Shown here: piece after piece, positions 49,200-61,639 of the stretch
Numbering within the stretch: position 1 is the first letter of the stretch
How the letters are laid out: the number at the start of each line of letters is the position of its first letter
From: Apostichopus japonicus
Taxonomy: Eukaryota; Echinodermata; Holothuroidea; Aspidochirotida; Stichopodidae
DNA: 64,000 bases
NCBI RefSeq assembly: GCF_037975245.1
Contig: NC_092573.1
Coordinates: 7,924,501 to 7,988,500 of the forward strand
Direction of reading: 5' to 3'
Translations under genes and position numbers: made by a program
Notes under the pieces: generated by a model
The model's database searches: none
Told to the model about the DNA's origin: nothing
The model's input: only the letters and a program-made list of their open reading frames with translations

Positions 49200-50100
49200 G
49201 AAGTTTCTGTCAGTTATAAGTCCCTCCGGATTTAGTCGGTAAACCTTTACATGAAGCGTTTCCTCGCAGGCAGCTGTGGTAACGTATCATGATAAATTCT
49301 ACAGACATTACTGTGAGAAATAAGATCCAATCACAAACTGAGCCCAAACTATATAACTTTATAACGAGGAGTGGATGAAATATGCTGCTAGTCTTTTAAA
49401 CCTACAATTCAGTCGTTGACAGTTATTTTTCATCAATTCCTAATGCTGATAACTTAGTGAGGGACAAATTACATATGTTAGCTAGAGCCACAGGATGTAA
49501 ATTAAAAACGAACTGATTGAGAAAATATGGGCAAACAAACCTTAATGAAGCAGAGGAATAAAAATATATGAAAAGTAAACGAGTGTTAGGTTGACTCTTA
49601 TATAATCAACATTACCTCTGTAAAAGGAAAGTGTCAAGAGATCAATAATTGGAGAATCGTCGACAAAACATTAGATAAAAATGTGAGAAATTATACCTTC
49701 AATAGTTCAGCCTTCAGAGGTAACACAGAGTACCATGTCACCCTCAGAGCTAGAATAGAGAAGGTGAAAGTGACTCAGAAACTGCCAAGGAACTCACAAT
49801 ATTGTAGGTGAGGCGGGTTGCTTTTAAGCTACAGAGGATCCATATTTCGATATAGCGCCAAAGTTTAAATGGGGCGTCTGTATTTTCTATGTAAAATATT
49901 AACAACAGAAGTTGTCCGTTTAATATCAAAGAGTCTACATGTTGGTCACTCATTTACAAGGTTACTTATGAGTCTCTGTGGCAACCAAGAGGTACATGTA
50001 AATCGTGTACAATTTGAATATGTCTTAGCAGAGTAAAGAGGAATTAATTGTTCTCGGGAAAGTTTAAGCAATAAACATACTGCGTATATGTTTATTCTCC
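49200..50100. other. Gene B last intron, no gene seen
   Basis: This is AT-rich sequence without repeats I can name; the acceptor tract TTCTCCCCCAACAG closes it. Confidence 0.45.
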
Positions 50101-50108
50101 CCCAACAG

Positions 50109-50401
50109 CGCTAACTGGTATCCCTGTGGACGTCGATGTCAGCCAGGTCAATTCCACATCTGCGACTGTCTCGTGGGGAAAGGTTACTTGCGTCCAATCC
50201 AAAAACGATAACGTCATTGGATACCGCTACCGGCTCACATCGGACGGCAATGGTGTACGAGAAGATACAACGAAAGAACTAAAAGTGGAGCTGAATAGCT
50301 TAACTCCTAATTCAAAGTACAAGTTTAAAGTCAAAGCTATGACTTCATCTAAAGAGGGTGGTCCTTTCACTGATGACATCGTCTTCGACACTCCTGAGTA
50401 A
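50109..50401 (+). CDS. Gene B: terminal FN3 domain exon with stop
   Basis: This is the last FN3 domain of gene B, entering in phase 1 after CCCAACAG and ending with CCTGAG-TAA. Landmarks are ATVSWGKV, GYRYRLTSDG, LNSLTPNSKYKFKVKAM and GGPFTDD. The stop falls immediately after the domain. AATAAA follows at 50510 and 50574, so the protein is predicted to be secreted with no membrane anchor. A competing donor, CCTGA|GTAACT, would leave in phase 2, unlike all sister exons, and is disfavoured. Duplication copy 2 begins about 10 bases after the second poly(A) signal. Confidence 0.85.
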
Positions 50402-50509
50402 CTTTCCTCCCGTTGGAGGTGGACTTCAGAAGATCAGACCCGACTAAGGAATATTTTGGTGTCTTGCGTTACAGTGTGACAAGATATGTTAAGCAATTAT
50501 TTGAATGAA

Positions 50510-50515
50510 AATAAA
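50510..50515 (+). terminator. Poly(A) signal of gene B
   Basis: AATAAA lies 109 bases after the stop codon; a second AATAAA is at 50574-50579. Confidence 0.6.
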
Positions 50516-51919
50516 AACATAAAAAAATAATCGGTTCAATAAGCGATGATATTTGTATCCAAGTTGGTACTTAAATAAAAAGAAGACTTCTTTTATTTTG
50601 TTTTCTCATCTCTACTGATGTATGTATGAAAGGATGTTCGTGTGTTTGTATTTATAGGGATGTGTTGGTGCATGTGCATGTATGTGTGTGTGTGTGTTTA
50701 TGCATAGATGTGTGTATGCATGCACGTGAACCTCAAAAGTACTGCAGGGTCAACAACAATATTTTCGTGAAACAGGGTTGGAACTGTTATACACATATCT
50801 TTCAAAGCAATAAATGAGAATGCAAAAATTAACTGACAGGCCTTCCATTACACTTTCCGGGCAAACGTGTGTGAGGAGAATCGAGCCTCAGAAAATATAC
50901 ACAGTGATGCTCAGCTTCGCCAGAGCCAAGTTCAGAACCAAGGAGTGGAGCAAACGGTAAGTGGGCATAAACCGGTGGTTCACATCCTTAAATATGCTAG
51001 AAAAATGGCCAAATGTTCACATTGGGGAAATCGATGAATTGTTAGAACATCCCTTCAGACAGTCAGAAGCATGAGTTTTTTCGATTTAGAGTTATTCGTT
51101 GTGTACATGGAGTGTGTGTGTGTGGATGGGGGCTGTAAAAGCGAGCTGGTACTACCCACACTCCTACAGTTTTGAGTACCACTTGTATGACATATTTTCC
51201 GGATATTATGGCACGTTTCTTTGTACATCGCATTTTCAGGGGGGGGGGGTGTTCGAGCAGTGGGGGACACCCTCTACTACCCTCCTCCTCTTCTCCGGGG
51301 GCACTATGTCGTAAAAAAAAATGTAGTAAAGGAAATTTGGCCCAGCGAGGGAACTAAATGCGATTTTGACAAGCCTTTTTTGAAAACAAATCAAAACTGT
51401 AGATACATTGGTTATTACAACTCCCGAGGGCCTCTTTTAAAGACATAGGTGATCGCCGCCCTTGGGTAAATGGGGGCGTCCATGTCCCCTGCTGGGGTCC
51501 GATGGCAAAGCCCCTGAAAGCCAAGCGATTTGGTGCACTATAGGGGACTCAATATAATATAATAAGTCTCGCTAGAACAAAGGCAGGTTAAACAATTAAA
51601 AGCTGAATAATATCTAAGCAATAGAGGACGGACTTTCATCAATAGGTATACAACATGAAAAGTCTTTCCTAACACACCAGAAATGGGATCTTTTCTCAAA
51701 CCTTCCAAATGCATGTTTTCTAGCATTTTTCATGCTAAAAGATTCCCTCGCTACCAATGTGATCTCTATTTGCCATGAGTTGTTTGTGTTCATTGCACAC
51801 GGCAACCCAGTTTAATCTCTTCTGAGTCAGTGTGCTCCTCAGCCAGGTTTGTAGATGTCTGAAGGCACTTCATGAGCGTTGTGCCTCGCATCAGGACACA
51901 GGGCAAACCAGTAGCAATC

Positions 51920-52874
51920 TTAGAAGCTGCTCAACCTATGGAAAAGGGATTTCATTTTTGATGATATGTGCAGCACATATGAAATTAAGGGCCAGCATTT
52001 TCCCCGGATAAGTGCTTGTGCCTTATTGTACTTTCCGTCCATGTTGGCTGCGCCGACGTAGGTTTGGCCGCAAAGGTTATCCTTGTTGATTCCTAGTCTC
52101 AGCATGACATTGAATATCATGGATGAAATTGCTTTACCAATGGTGTCCTCTAGCTTTTGAAACCCATTGAACCCCTCGTGTACTTGGAGGAAACCATCCA
52201 CGTAGCGTATGCACACACTTTCCTGTTCGACACCACTTATATCTTGCGTGCCATCGACAATAACTGTCGATATTACGGATTGACTGATATCCTCAATGAT
52301 GTTCCGTGGTATCTGGTGGGCAAAAAATTGAAGCACATCTTCTACACACTGGTGGTGGGTCACATCTGTGTCCCGTTCTAGCCAATCTTTCAATTCCTGG
52401 TCTTCCTTCGCTTGCATCAGGATAACTGGTTGAAGTTGTCCTCCTTTCTTCGTGTCCACGGTGTGCGAAACCTTGCATGAGTAGGAAACGTACAGCTCGA
52501 ACAATCTTTAAAAGGCACCTCCGGTTCTGTTCTTGTTGCTGTTTGTGGATGGATTGAATCTGTGCTGACACAGCTGTACCCTCTCTCTGCTGCAGTACAG
52601 TACTCACTGCCATCCTATGGCACATTGATGTTTCGTGAGCCCTAAATTTATCCCGAGTTTTTTTTCAAGTTTTTAAGGGAATGCAGATGAAGGTCGGCTC
52701 AGAATTGTTTTCAAGTTTCAGCAAGCCATATGAATCCGCCTTTGCACACTTGGAACACACCACAGAGCCTAACCTTGGGATGAAATGATGCCAGATGAAA
52801 TGTTTAAACCACTTCTCTTGAAAGTATAATTTTCTGGACCATAAACAGGGAAATAATTTCAATACATAAATCAA
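51920..52874 (-). pseudogene. ZMYM1-like hAT transposase, broken, copy 2
   Basis: This is the duplicate of 1452-2340. The TTF zinc-finger part (52874 down to about 52440, with FQEKWFKHFIWHHF and CSKCAKADSYG) carries a further frameshift near 52665. The catalytic part (52504 to 51920) is better kept than in copy 1: it retains LMQAKEDQELKDWLERDTDV, where copy 1 is scrambled, and VIVDGTQDISG plus GQTYVGAANMDGKYN. It then loses similarity after ALIRGKC. Comparison of the two copies shows independent decay after the duplication. Confidence 0.75.
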
Positions 52875-52879
52875 ATTTG

Positions 52880-55299
52880 CAGGTCATCTTAGTTTCCTAC
52901 ATTGCACAAAATTTGATAGATACACAATATTTTATAATAAAACTAGTTGCACATATATTGGTGGGAAATATGAAGAACTAGATAATTGTGTAGGCCTAAT
53001 AGTCAACACTCTGACCAATATCAAACTGGCATTACTGGCATTGTAATACATGGTTATTATAAAGTCAATACTAAACAAAGACATACTTATATTACTTATC
53101 TTGCAAACTCACTGATAATATGGAAGCCAATAGATAACAGTTAACACATAAATATTTTTTTAATGATAACTTTTTTTCTGACTCAACAATACTCTGTGTG
53201 GAATTGTGTGGAAGAGTTAACTGTGTGGAAGAGTATGACTAATTTTGTTTGTATTTTGATACATATTGACATCAGAACTCTTGAGGTGGTATGTTTTTCG
53301 CTGGTTCATGCTTCGGAACTGAATGCCCTAACGTCATGTCACTAAGTTGTGGTGGGGTGGTCTGTTGCTCCTTACCTCCAATTTTGAACGAGTCTGGTGG
53401 ACGGGTGGGCTCCGGAGGTACTTGTTCAATCGCTTGATCTTTTGCTGTAAGTGTGTGGGTGTACTCAGGTAGTATTTCCTTGGAATGTGATGCAGTTGGG
53501 TTGGTACACCACTCTGCTCTCCAGTCATTTCACGTTCAAGTGAACCTGCAGATAAGCTGGATGATTGCTTGGACCTTCTAAAAGACGCCTGGTTTAGTTT
53601 TTCATCACCAGGTGGCTCTCGTGTTTGGTATGGAATGGGACAGTTGCTCAGATTCTGATGAGTCAGCATCTTTACTTGTGGTGCCCTGTGTGATGAAAAA
53701 TGATGGGTCAAATAATTTTTATGTTTGTAGTGGTCCGGATGGCCATTTCGGGAAAGGGATATATCAAAACCTCTTATTATGTTGCAGTAGGTCCTGGACC
53801 CTGGTTGTGCAGGTTTTTCAGTTTAAAAATTACATAGCAGGTCACCTTGGTTTGCTGTTTGTAAATTTTGACTCTTGCACGTGCATTACGATGTTTGTAG
53901 TTAGCTCTCATATGTGAGCACCTGAGGTGAGCAGATAACGACTCACCTCAATTAATTCTAGGTGAGTTTAGATGCTGTGTTAGCTAACTCATAAGCCATG
54001 TTGTAACCCGCTGCACTTGGTACACTCACATTCACTAATCTCTACAATCTTCACATGTAAGGCGCATGCTCACCACTAAATTTGCTCTAGCTACAACCCT
54101 GCTGGGGAGTGGCTCTGGACTTTGCCCCCAAGAGATGTATGCAGTTTTCTTCGGCCCCATTATTCACATCAACTCGAAACACATTTTGCCAGTATTGGCA
54201 GATCTATGACCATTAATCATAAATAAAAAGCAACATCACTTTGGCACACCCATGCATGTTTACCAAACATTAGTGAAATTTATTGCATGCACATACAGTA
54301 CTAGCATCAACCCCCCCCCCCCTCCCCCACCGCCACCTCATTCCTAGAAGTCCCTGTTGTTATTGATTAACAGACAAGCTAGATATGGTAGTACATCTTA
54401 CCTGTTTTGAAGACTTGTTTTGGCTTGAAGGTCAAGAATGCTTGGTCATGACTGCTTGAGTCGCTTCACGGGGGGACCGCTAGACATTGTCCTGGATCAG
54501 ACCACCAAACTGGGAAAATATAATAAAAAAGTACAAGGTAAAGTCCTTACAATTCCACAGGTGCTATTCAACATATATTTTTCATTCTACCGTTACTCCA
54601 ATGCTGAAGCCAATCATATACAAAACATTCAATCAATGTACAAACATACAATAGTGCTACTCCTTTGATTGTAATTGGGTAAAAAGTTGGACAATCATAT
54701 ACACATGGACATCATTGTTCAAAAAATAATATTGTACTCCTACGATTGTAATGAGGCAAAGTTGGAATATTACTCATTCTACCGTTACTCTCTTATGAAA
54801 TACAATCAGATTCTACATTCAAATTGATAGATAAAATCTCCATCTCATTTCTCGTTCCGTATTATAGCAACTGATAATTAGAGACGATTTTTTTCACAAG
54901 TTTGTTGATAATAAACCAGTTGACAAATGTAAAGCGTCATTTCACTTAGTTTCAGTAATTTTCTAAAACGATAAATCAGAGCAATAACTATAGAAGTACT
55001 TGGCATTTCATCAGTTCGTATCGGTTCTTTGCAACACCGACGGAAAATGACGAAATGAAGAAATCACCCATACATCGAAGGGAGTGTTTATATTTTACTT
55101 GCTAATTTGTGGTCTAATGATTTAATCACTTCACCATACCATTGTGATTGTTGTCGCTAAATATTTTCATTTCCTGAATTTGAGATATGTCTGTTTCCTG
55201 AGTTCAGTTTTCCTTTTGTAGCAGATTTTATTTTTCATGAGGGAGGCGAATGTATTCAGTATTCAGGTATCATTTTGCCAAAGACAATCGACGCGTGAC
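52880..55299. other. Duplicated non-coding stretch of copy 2
   Basis: This matches 2345-6119 apart from the missing 1.3 kb (junction near 54578). A minus-strand open stretch at 53334-53711 corresponds to 2794-3213 without a nameable domain. Confidence 0.5.
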
Positions 55300-55307
55300 T
55301 ATACAAA
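55300..55307 (+). promoter_or_regulatory. Altered TATA box of exon 1 C
   Basis: It reads TATACAAA where copy 1 has TATATAAA, at the same distance (55 bases) from the ATG. Confidence 0.45.
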
Positions 55308-55354
55308 CAATTCTATGTTCGATTGGATAAGAAAGCTGACAGATATCAAGGGAG

Positions 55355-55436
55355 ATGGATCGCCTGTTCCTGACACTGATCCAGCTATGTGCGCTTACGT
55401 TTCCTATTGGGGCTTGTCTAATCAGAGATGCTAGTC
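55355..55436 (+). CDS. Exon 1 C: signal peptide of gene C
   Basis: It is identical to exon 1 A except for one amino-acid change (Pro for Ser in the hydrophobic core, TFPIGAC) and a silent change. It starts MDRLFLTLIQLCAL and ends in phase 1 at AGTC|GTAAGT. The next family exons, 58611-58901 (module X) and 59717-59998 (FN3), are in phase, so this is the start of a plausible working gene. A proline within the signal core just before the cleavage region is tolerated in many signal peptides. Confidence 0.8.
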
Positions 55437-56693
55437 GTAAGTTGCGTTTTATTCAGTTAATCGGTTAATGTAGTAGTTCAAACAGATCTATAGTGTTACT
55501 GGGAAGATCTGCGATACGTGACTTTCCATCAGTTAGTATTTGCTAGATAGAATGATAAGCTGCTTAAAAATTTACGTAGAGTGAGAGGTCTGTTTCATTT
55601 TTTGTGCCTTTTATTCATTAAGGCGTAGGAAACGAAACCGAAGATTGTAGTATGCACATCAAAAGCCAGCTAAGAAAATGTGATTCTTCCCATTTCAATT
55701 TTGAGTATTTGTCTCATTTGTCACTTGTAAATCGCTATGCGCATATATCCAAAAGACAATCACTTACCTTGAAAAACAAGAGCTAGATCACTGAATAACG
55801 TTATCCTTAACTATACTTCTTTGGTAGATAAATTGAAATCTCCATAAGAATACAATAATACCGACAAATTATACCATAGACCTGAATTTTCATACTTTAA
55901 AATATGTTGTATAAACATTTTTGTCATGACATTTATAAGCTAATGTGCATGTCAAGAAGTTCCATAGAGCGTAATGTTTGTAACATAGGACACAGTTAGA
56001 CTCTTTTAGTTATACCAAACTAAGTCATGGTAGCCTACAAAAGTGTTCTGTGGACATCACTTCATGAGACGTTGTCTTATCTTAATCGAAGAACAACATG
56101 CTCGAAGTACACCCTAACCAGTGACATATACAGATATTCTTCATGTAAGGAGCGGGGAGGAGGGGATGGGGGGGGGGGGGGCAACTATCGGTAGATACAG
56201 AAATTAATACCGAAGTAGAGGTGCAAAGTGAGTTAACATTTTCACTGTATTGCTTTCTGACTAAGTTATAGTGACAAATGATTTTCGTAATGCCACCCTC
56301 CGCTAACTGAATGCCCTGTTAACCATACCGACAGTTATGCCTTCTCTCGTGCATTCATTGATTATCTTATTTACCTCACTTGGCAATCGAACTGTATCAT
56401 TATACATAATTATAACGCAACGAGGAAAAGAGAAAAGGACATTTCACTTCTGTCAGAAAGCTGAAAACAAAATAAGGAAATAGTTTGACACGTCTTATGC
56501 CAATTATGAAAATAATTGTAATCCTTTGATGGAAATGCTATTGTTTCAATCTTTATAAGACGCATAAACATGAAGGATGTGATTGCTTCCCACTGTCAGT
56601 CTGATAAGGTGTTATAAAATGCATACCATCGTTATGTCTGTAAGCTACTGTTGTAATATTTAGTAGGAGAATGTGTAAAACCACTTGTCATTT

Positions 56694-56734
56694 AGCCTTT
56701 GGAGAAGATCCTGCTAGGATCGAAACGTCAGGCC
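56694..56734 (+). ncRNA. Hammerhead ribozyme-like motif, copy 2
   Basis: The same layout as 7489-7529: GCCT, core TTGGAGA, stem II GATCC-TGCTA-GGATC, GAAA, ACGT, C, AGGC. Two core positions differ from CUGANGA, so it is less likely to cleave than copy 1. It lies in intron 1 of gene C. Confidence 0.55.
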
Positions 56735-56835
56735 AACTCACTTTTACACACGTAATAATTGGTAAAGTGACTGGATGGATCCAGCGCCGGAGGGAACAGG
56801 GGCCATGGCCTTACCTTGGGAGTTTTCGCATGCAT

Positions 56836-56922
<87 letters not shown>
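56836..56922. repeat. (CACG)n microsatellite without the nested element
   Basis: About 21 CACG units follow CGCATGCATG. This is the empty-site counterpart of 7621-7946. Confidence 0.97.
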
Positions 56923-57440
56923 GGCATTCATTTCCTTTCTACTGAAATTTTCTAATCTTTGGTATTTACAAATATTTGTCCGGTCTGGGGCCCTCCCCTT
57001 CCTAGAGATCCTAGACTGGTCACTGTATGGTAGTCTTGCGGGGATTTTATTTTTGAAGAGAACCTGTGGAGAAAACAATTTGAGCTAAGATTTCACAAGA
57101 TTCACTGAAGTGTTTATTTGGAAACAGTTACAAAAAAGATGTAATTGAATGCACAATTACTTTAAAGAAATACAGTTGTTGAAGTCACAAAGTTTGCAAG
57201 AAGAATTGACTTAATGCATGTATGGTCTGCTTTAGCAGGTGGTGAATATATCGAATTGTTTGCGATCGTCTGCCATGAGCTCTATAACGAAACTTAACTA
57301 TTTACTAAACAAAAGTACGACATGAATGTATAAATCATTGTACTAGATTAAATATCAGAGACTTTACTGAGTTAAGGGGGAAAACGGGATAAATTGCATA
57401 TCAATGCATAAAGTCAACTTACTAATGTTGTATATTTAAA

Positions 57441-58140
57441 CGATATTTAAAAGATTTAATAAGGTTCATATTAACACCCCAAAATGGATTTCTCCAAAAT
57501 AATTAGGAACTGCACATTGGTTCGTATGAAGTTGGGATAGGATGGAGCAGTAGGCCTGCATTTACTGGCGTCTTACTACAAATAAAATTCGACGAACGAC
57601 CGTAACTCTTGTGCTAAAATACATGTATCTCAAAAAGGGCGGAAGGTGTTCTCCTTAACGTTCTCAAACCATGTTGAAATTCAAGTCCAGTCAAGATTTC
57701 CTTTAGCGTGTGGAATTGATTAATATGCTTGATAGACCATGCGTACCCCCCCCCCCCCTCCCACCCCGCCACGCAATACCACCCATTATTCCTTACACCC
57801 ATTCAATGTCTTAAACGCTCTTACTTTAAGACTAAGAACGGAAAAGCATTTTTTCCTCTACGTGCATAACATAGACTCATCTAACCAATAACAGTAATTT
57901 GATCATCTTTTCTTATTTATGCATTAACTTGTAAGGAAGTATCTGCTAACGCGACAAGTTGTTTTGTCCTAAATGTCAGTACGGCATTCACTTCCGCTAA
58001 CACGTCAGGATAACATTTTTAATGGTGTTGTTATGTTTCCGTATTTTTACATATGTAAATCAAAAGTTTAATCTGAGAATGCCATTGTTCTCAAAACTAC
58101 GTCAGTAACTGAAAAGACAATACCACACTGGGAAATTATA
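57441..58140. other. Gene C intron 1, no gene seen
   Basis: This is unique relative to copy 1, AT-rich, with a poly(C) run at 57748. Confidence 0.4.
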
Positions 58141-58151
58141 AACAATGGAAA

Positions 58152-58215
58152 AGCAATGTTTGGCTAGAACGAGAATCGAACCAGTGACCTCAGAATTTCA
58201 ACTGAGCTATCTATC
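58152..58215 (-). repeat. tRNA-derived SINE-like head, minus strand
   Basis: On the minus strand an A-box TAGCTCAGTTG and a B-box GGTTCGATTCT are present, too close together for a full tRNA. It is a Pol III promoter relic. Confidence 0.5.
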
Positions 58216-58282
58216 CAAAATAGTTCGTGGTGATCCCTTCTAGCCATTTCTTTGATGGGCCCTGGGAATGGCCAACAGCTTA

Positions 58283-58346
58283 GAGCTGGATAGCGCAACT
58301 GATAGATCACATGGCTTGTATCCCTTAGGTCACTGGTTTGATCAAT
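58283..58346 (+). repeat. tRNA-derived SINE-like head, plus strand
   Basis: It has an A-box-like TAGCGCAACTG and a degenerate B-box GGTTTGATCAA. The shared GGTCACTGGTT shows kinship with the minus-strand unit, with which it forms an inverted pair. Confidence 0.45.
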
Positions 58347-58610
58347 TTCTAGACTTTTTCGTTTGCTCCTCTCTCAGTTTGAAACTACTCTGAAATGCAA
58401 TAAACTATGAACGTTTATTTCGGGAACATTTTTGCGGTTCACTGTTGCATGTGGTCCTGTTCTGGGGCAATTGTGTGATATCTTAGGGCAAACATCACAT
58501 CATGTTAGAAAAATTGTTATCAAATCTGAGGATAAATGTCCAATTCTTTCGCTGTATAGTTTAGTCAATAATCATCAATAACAATGGATATCTATTTCAT
58601 CTTTCTCTAG

Positions 58611-58901
58611 ATTGCCCTGCTAAAAGTCCCCTCGTGTTTGGAGGACGGATCCAGGCACAAAATCCGGATGATCCTCTATGGGAGAATGGAAGAAAGGTAT
58701 TTGTGCTTCAGACACCGCCCGCTAACACTCAAAACCACTTGGGGTCATCACGACGTTTTAAAGTAAGAGGATCGAGAGGCGTTATTCGAATTGCATCAAA
58801 GAGCTGCGCCAGATCGGGAAAAAGATCGAATGTCGCATGTCCCGTCACCCTTCCCTCGAATTTGCCATGTCGTTTGCAGGGTATTGGTTCGTGCAGCTCG
58901 G
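58611..58901 (+). CDS. Gene C: module X exon
   Basis: This is a 97-codon exon, phase 1 to phase 1 (TTTCTCTAG|ATTG to GCTCGG|GTAAGT). Joined to exon 1 C it reads SHCPAKSPLVFGGRI, then WENGRKVFVLQTPP, RGSRGVIRIASKSC, VACPVTLPSNLPC and closes with IGSCSS. The five cysteines and the CPxxSPLxFGG start are shared with 44644-44925. The middle is basic (many Arg/Lys), unlike gene B. It directly follows the signal peptide and so would be the N-terminal domain of the mature protein. The fold is not recognised. Confidence 0.8.
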
Positions 58902-58909
58902 GTAAGTTG

Positions 58910-59700
58910 GACGTATTGAAGCTTTCTCATCTCTCCTTCCACCCCCTGCAACCACATTCTTTCATTACCAACCAAATAAGAAGGAACCGAATAGAACATG
59001 GTCGACATTACACACTCGTTCATTTTTAATTCTGAACAAACTTTCTCTACGAGATATTAGATTATCTCGCGGGAGTGGAGGAAAGGTGGTGCAGGCAATG
59101 GATTGCTACCAAATCAGTGTATCCTAAAATCATGCCTTTGGTTATATTAATGAAATTTCGATGCTATGTCATATTATGTCTAAATTCATAACTTTCTGAA
59201 TTTACACAGTTTGTGAACTCATTTTTCTCGACATTCTGGTGCACCCTTCAGTAGGTGCCATGGTTTCTGAAATCGCAATTTCCTCTCTTAAGAAATTCTG
59301 CAAGGGATTATTATTATTCATGGCTTAATTTCAACCATCAAAAAAAAAATTGATACTAACGCATCTGGTGGTCCTGTCAATAATCTCTTTCTATCTCCAC
59401 CCTGGATGTCATTAATTAAACGCTAATGTGATAGATACTAACAAAAGGCAAAGAAAGCAATCGTTCGATTCTCCCTATCCAACCCTTACTATACATCGCT
59501 CTGCACGCACTTCCACTTCCCTTCTATAACCTAATCTCACCTGTGAAAAGGTCGTGATGGAAAGTAAAATTTATCAAATTGTATCATCCCGCACCGTCCA
59601 CCCCATCATGTGACAACCTATGCGCTGATATATATTTGCTGAATGTGATGTTTATATATATTTATATAAATAATAAACCAGTCTATTGTCTGCTATCTCC
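58910..59700. other. Gene C intron 2, no gene seen
   Basis: This is AT-rich sequence without named repeats; a short (TA)-rich patch lies before the acceptor ATCTATATAG. Confidence 0.4.
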
Positions 59701-59716
59701 CCTCTTATCTATATAG

Positions 59717-59998
59717 ATCCTTTGTCTTTTTCTAACATTACATCATCTGGATTCCATATTGATTGGAAACATTTCGACCCTATTGTTCGCGCGAGAATTG
59801 CCGTTACTGGATATATTGTCCAAATTCGAGAGATCGGAGGTCCGTTCCACCAGGTTACAACAGGAGCAGAAGACCCTTCCTACGACTTCGATCTGCTAAC
59901 ACCCGACACTACCTATGAAGTCCAATTAGTTCCTATAAGTAGTTCTTCTAACGATATTGCACCTTCAAACATACAGGCTGTCACGACATTGTGCGGAG
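59717..59998 (+). CDS. Gene C: FN3 domain exon
   Basis: This is a 94-codon FN3 exon, phase 1 to phase 1 (CTATATAG|ATCC to TGCGGAG|GTAAGT). Landmarks are FHIDWKHFDP, VTGYIVQIREIGG, LTPDTTYEVQLVPI and a closing AVTTLCGG. Its length and its place after module X match the order module X then FN3 in gene B (44644 then 45741). It is less similar to any one gene B FN3 than the module X exons are to each other, judging by eye. Confidence 0.88.
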
Positions 59999-60519
59999 GT
60001 AAGTTATTATACACCGTAAAGCTGTCCTTAACAAATCAATCTCCATGTTTTTAACTTTAATCACTTTAGTGTACGACAGACTTGAAGTAGGAGTACAACT
60101 GTAGGAATACATGTATACAATCATAATTCGACTTCGTATGAGTACGAATAGGAGTACAAGGCTCTACGCGCGAGTGCTGTAAAAAAAGCTGAGGCCACTT
60201 TTCTTCTAAAAGTGGGTGCAACCAGGCTGCCCTGGTGTAATCTCAGATTTCAACACAGGGTAAAATGAAGGCTTTCTCCCAAGAAGGAAAATTAATAAAT
60301 TAACAAGTTTCAACACTTCAAGAGGTAATTTGAGTTTACCTCCAAATGTGATGGCAACAGAAGTTGCATCCTAAAAAGAAGGGTAACCTCTACTTTAACT
60401 TCTATCGTGGAAAACTTCGGATTTCCACCATCCAGTATCAAATATGTTGCAATAGGGAGGGGAAACCACTCCCAGGCAATCTAAGCCCACAATAATTAAA
60501 CTGTCTCCCTCCCTTTGAC

Positions 60520-61600
60520 CCCTTCCCCTAATAATACTGAATAACAAAACTAGCATGTAAACATTTCTGTTATCATGATTCCGTCAAGTAAGAAAATGGT
60601 AAGTAAAACCAATGATGTAAGCTATCATAAGCAAATATTGGTGATTTCGAACCCAGCATTAGATGACCATTTCTGTCTTATGAGCCATTAAGATAATATT
60701 AATTGCAATACATTTATATCATAACCAAAATTGTACATTTGTCCACCCCATAATAGTGAATGTAAGCCAAAAATGCTTACCAGGTTTGATTTCTGAGCAA
60801 TGAATTGTGGTTTGGAGAAACAAAATTCTCTTGCAATGTAACTTACAGAGGCGGAACTACACTAAAAAACATTTTTGCCACCTGGATGCTCATTTTCACA
60901 CATAAAATAAAGAAGTGGAGCTATATTTAAAAGATAGTAAAATAATACTGAAAATTACCACTATCATGTAACTATTCTGTTAACATATTGCCACCATTTA
61001 AGAAAAATGGTAGCTATAAAAAATAGTGTAGGATATCACAACCAATCTTGGATTTTTTTGTAAGTCCTCAAAGGTAAATGAGTCGGTCGTTTCACTCATT
61101 TTGTAAATAAAGGAAATAGCATTTTGTTTTTTATGCCTATCAGTCAATCGTGATAATTGCTAACCCAACACTTGCTGGCCACTACAGTCTCTAAGGCGTT
61201 ATGACAGAATCAACTGCAAATAACTATTTCATAACCTTACAAATTTGATCTTTGTCCACCAATTCCTGTGTGTAAATGACACACCAGTTTTTTTTTTTGA
61301 TGAGCATTACATTTTAGATAAGAATATTATTTTCTCTTCATAGTAACTAGTACAGAGGCTGGACTTATTCTTTATAACAATATTATACCTCCTGGATGGC
61401 CATTGTCCCAAATAAAACATAATAAAGAACTGTAGCTCTTAATTGATAAAGTAAAATAATACTGAACAACAATACTAACAAATTTAAACGTTTCTGTTAA
61501 CATAACACCATCATATGAAAATAATGGTATAAGCCTATGTAAAACAAATATTTTAGGCTCTCACAACCAATACTAGATATTTTAAAAGTTCTCAAAAGGA
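60520..61600. repeat. Degenerate ~0.4-0.5 kb tandem repeat, about 2.5 units
   Basis: Landmarks recur near 60535, 60945 and 61450: AATAATACTGAA, then TTTCTGTTAACAT-like, then ATCACAACCAAT-like sequence. ACAGAGGCGGAAC / ACAGAGGCTGGAC and CACCTGGATGCTCATT / CTCCTGGATGGCCATT mark the other half. The units are old and diverged. Confidence 0.65.
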
Positions 61601-61639
61601 TAGTAAGTTTTACTTTCTTATTTTCTCATCAAAGGAAAT

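Larger units (their letters stand above)
50588..57440. repeat. Segmental duplication, copy 2
   Basis: This is the direct partner of 8-8490. It lacks the ~1.3 kb at 4041-5345 and the microsatellite-nested element. It begins just after the gene B poly(A) signals and supplies the promoter and exon 1 of gene C. The right limit is near TTGTATATTTAA at about 57440. Confidence 0.95.

Noticed and set aside
50396-50401. Donor site CCTGA|GTAACT extending gene B
   Set aside because: It would exit in phase 2, unlike the sister exons, and the in-frame TAA plus nearby AATAAA fit a terminal exon better; not fully excluded.
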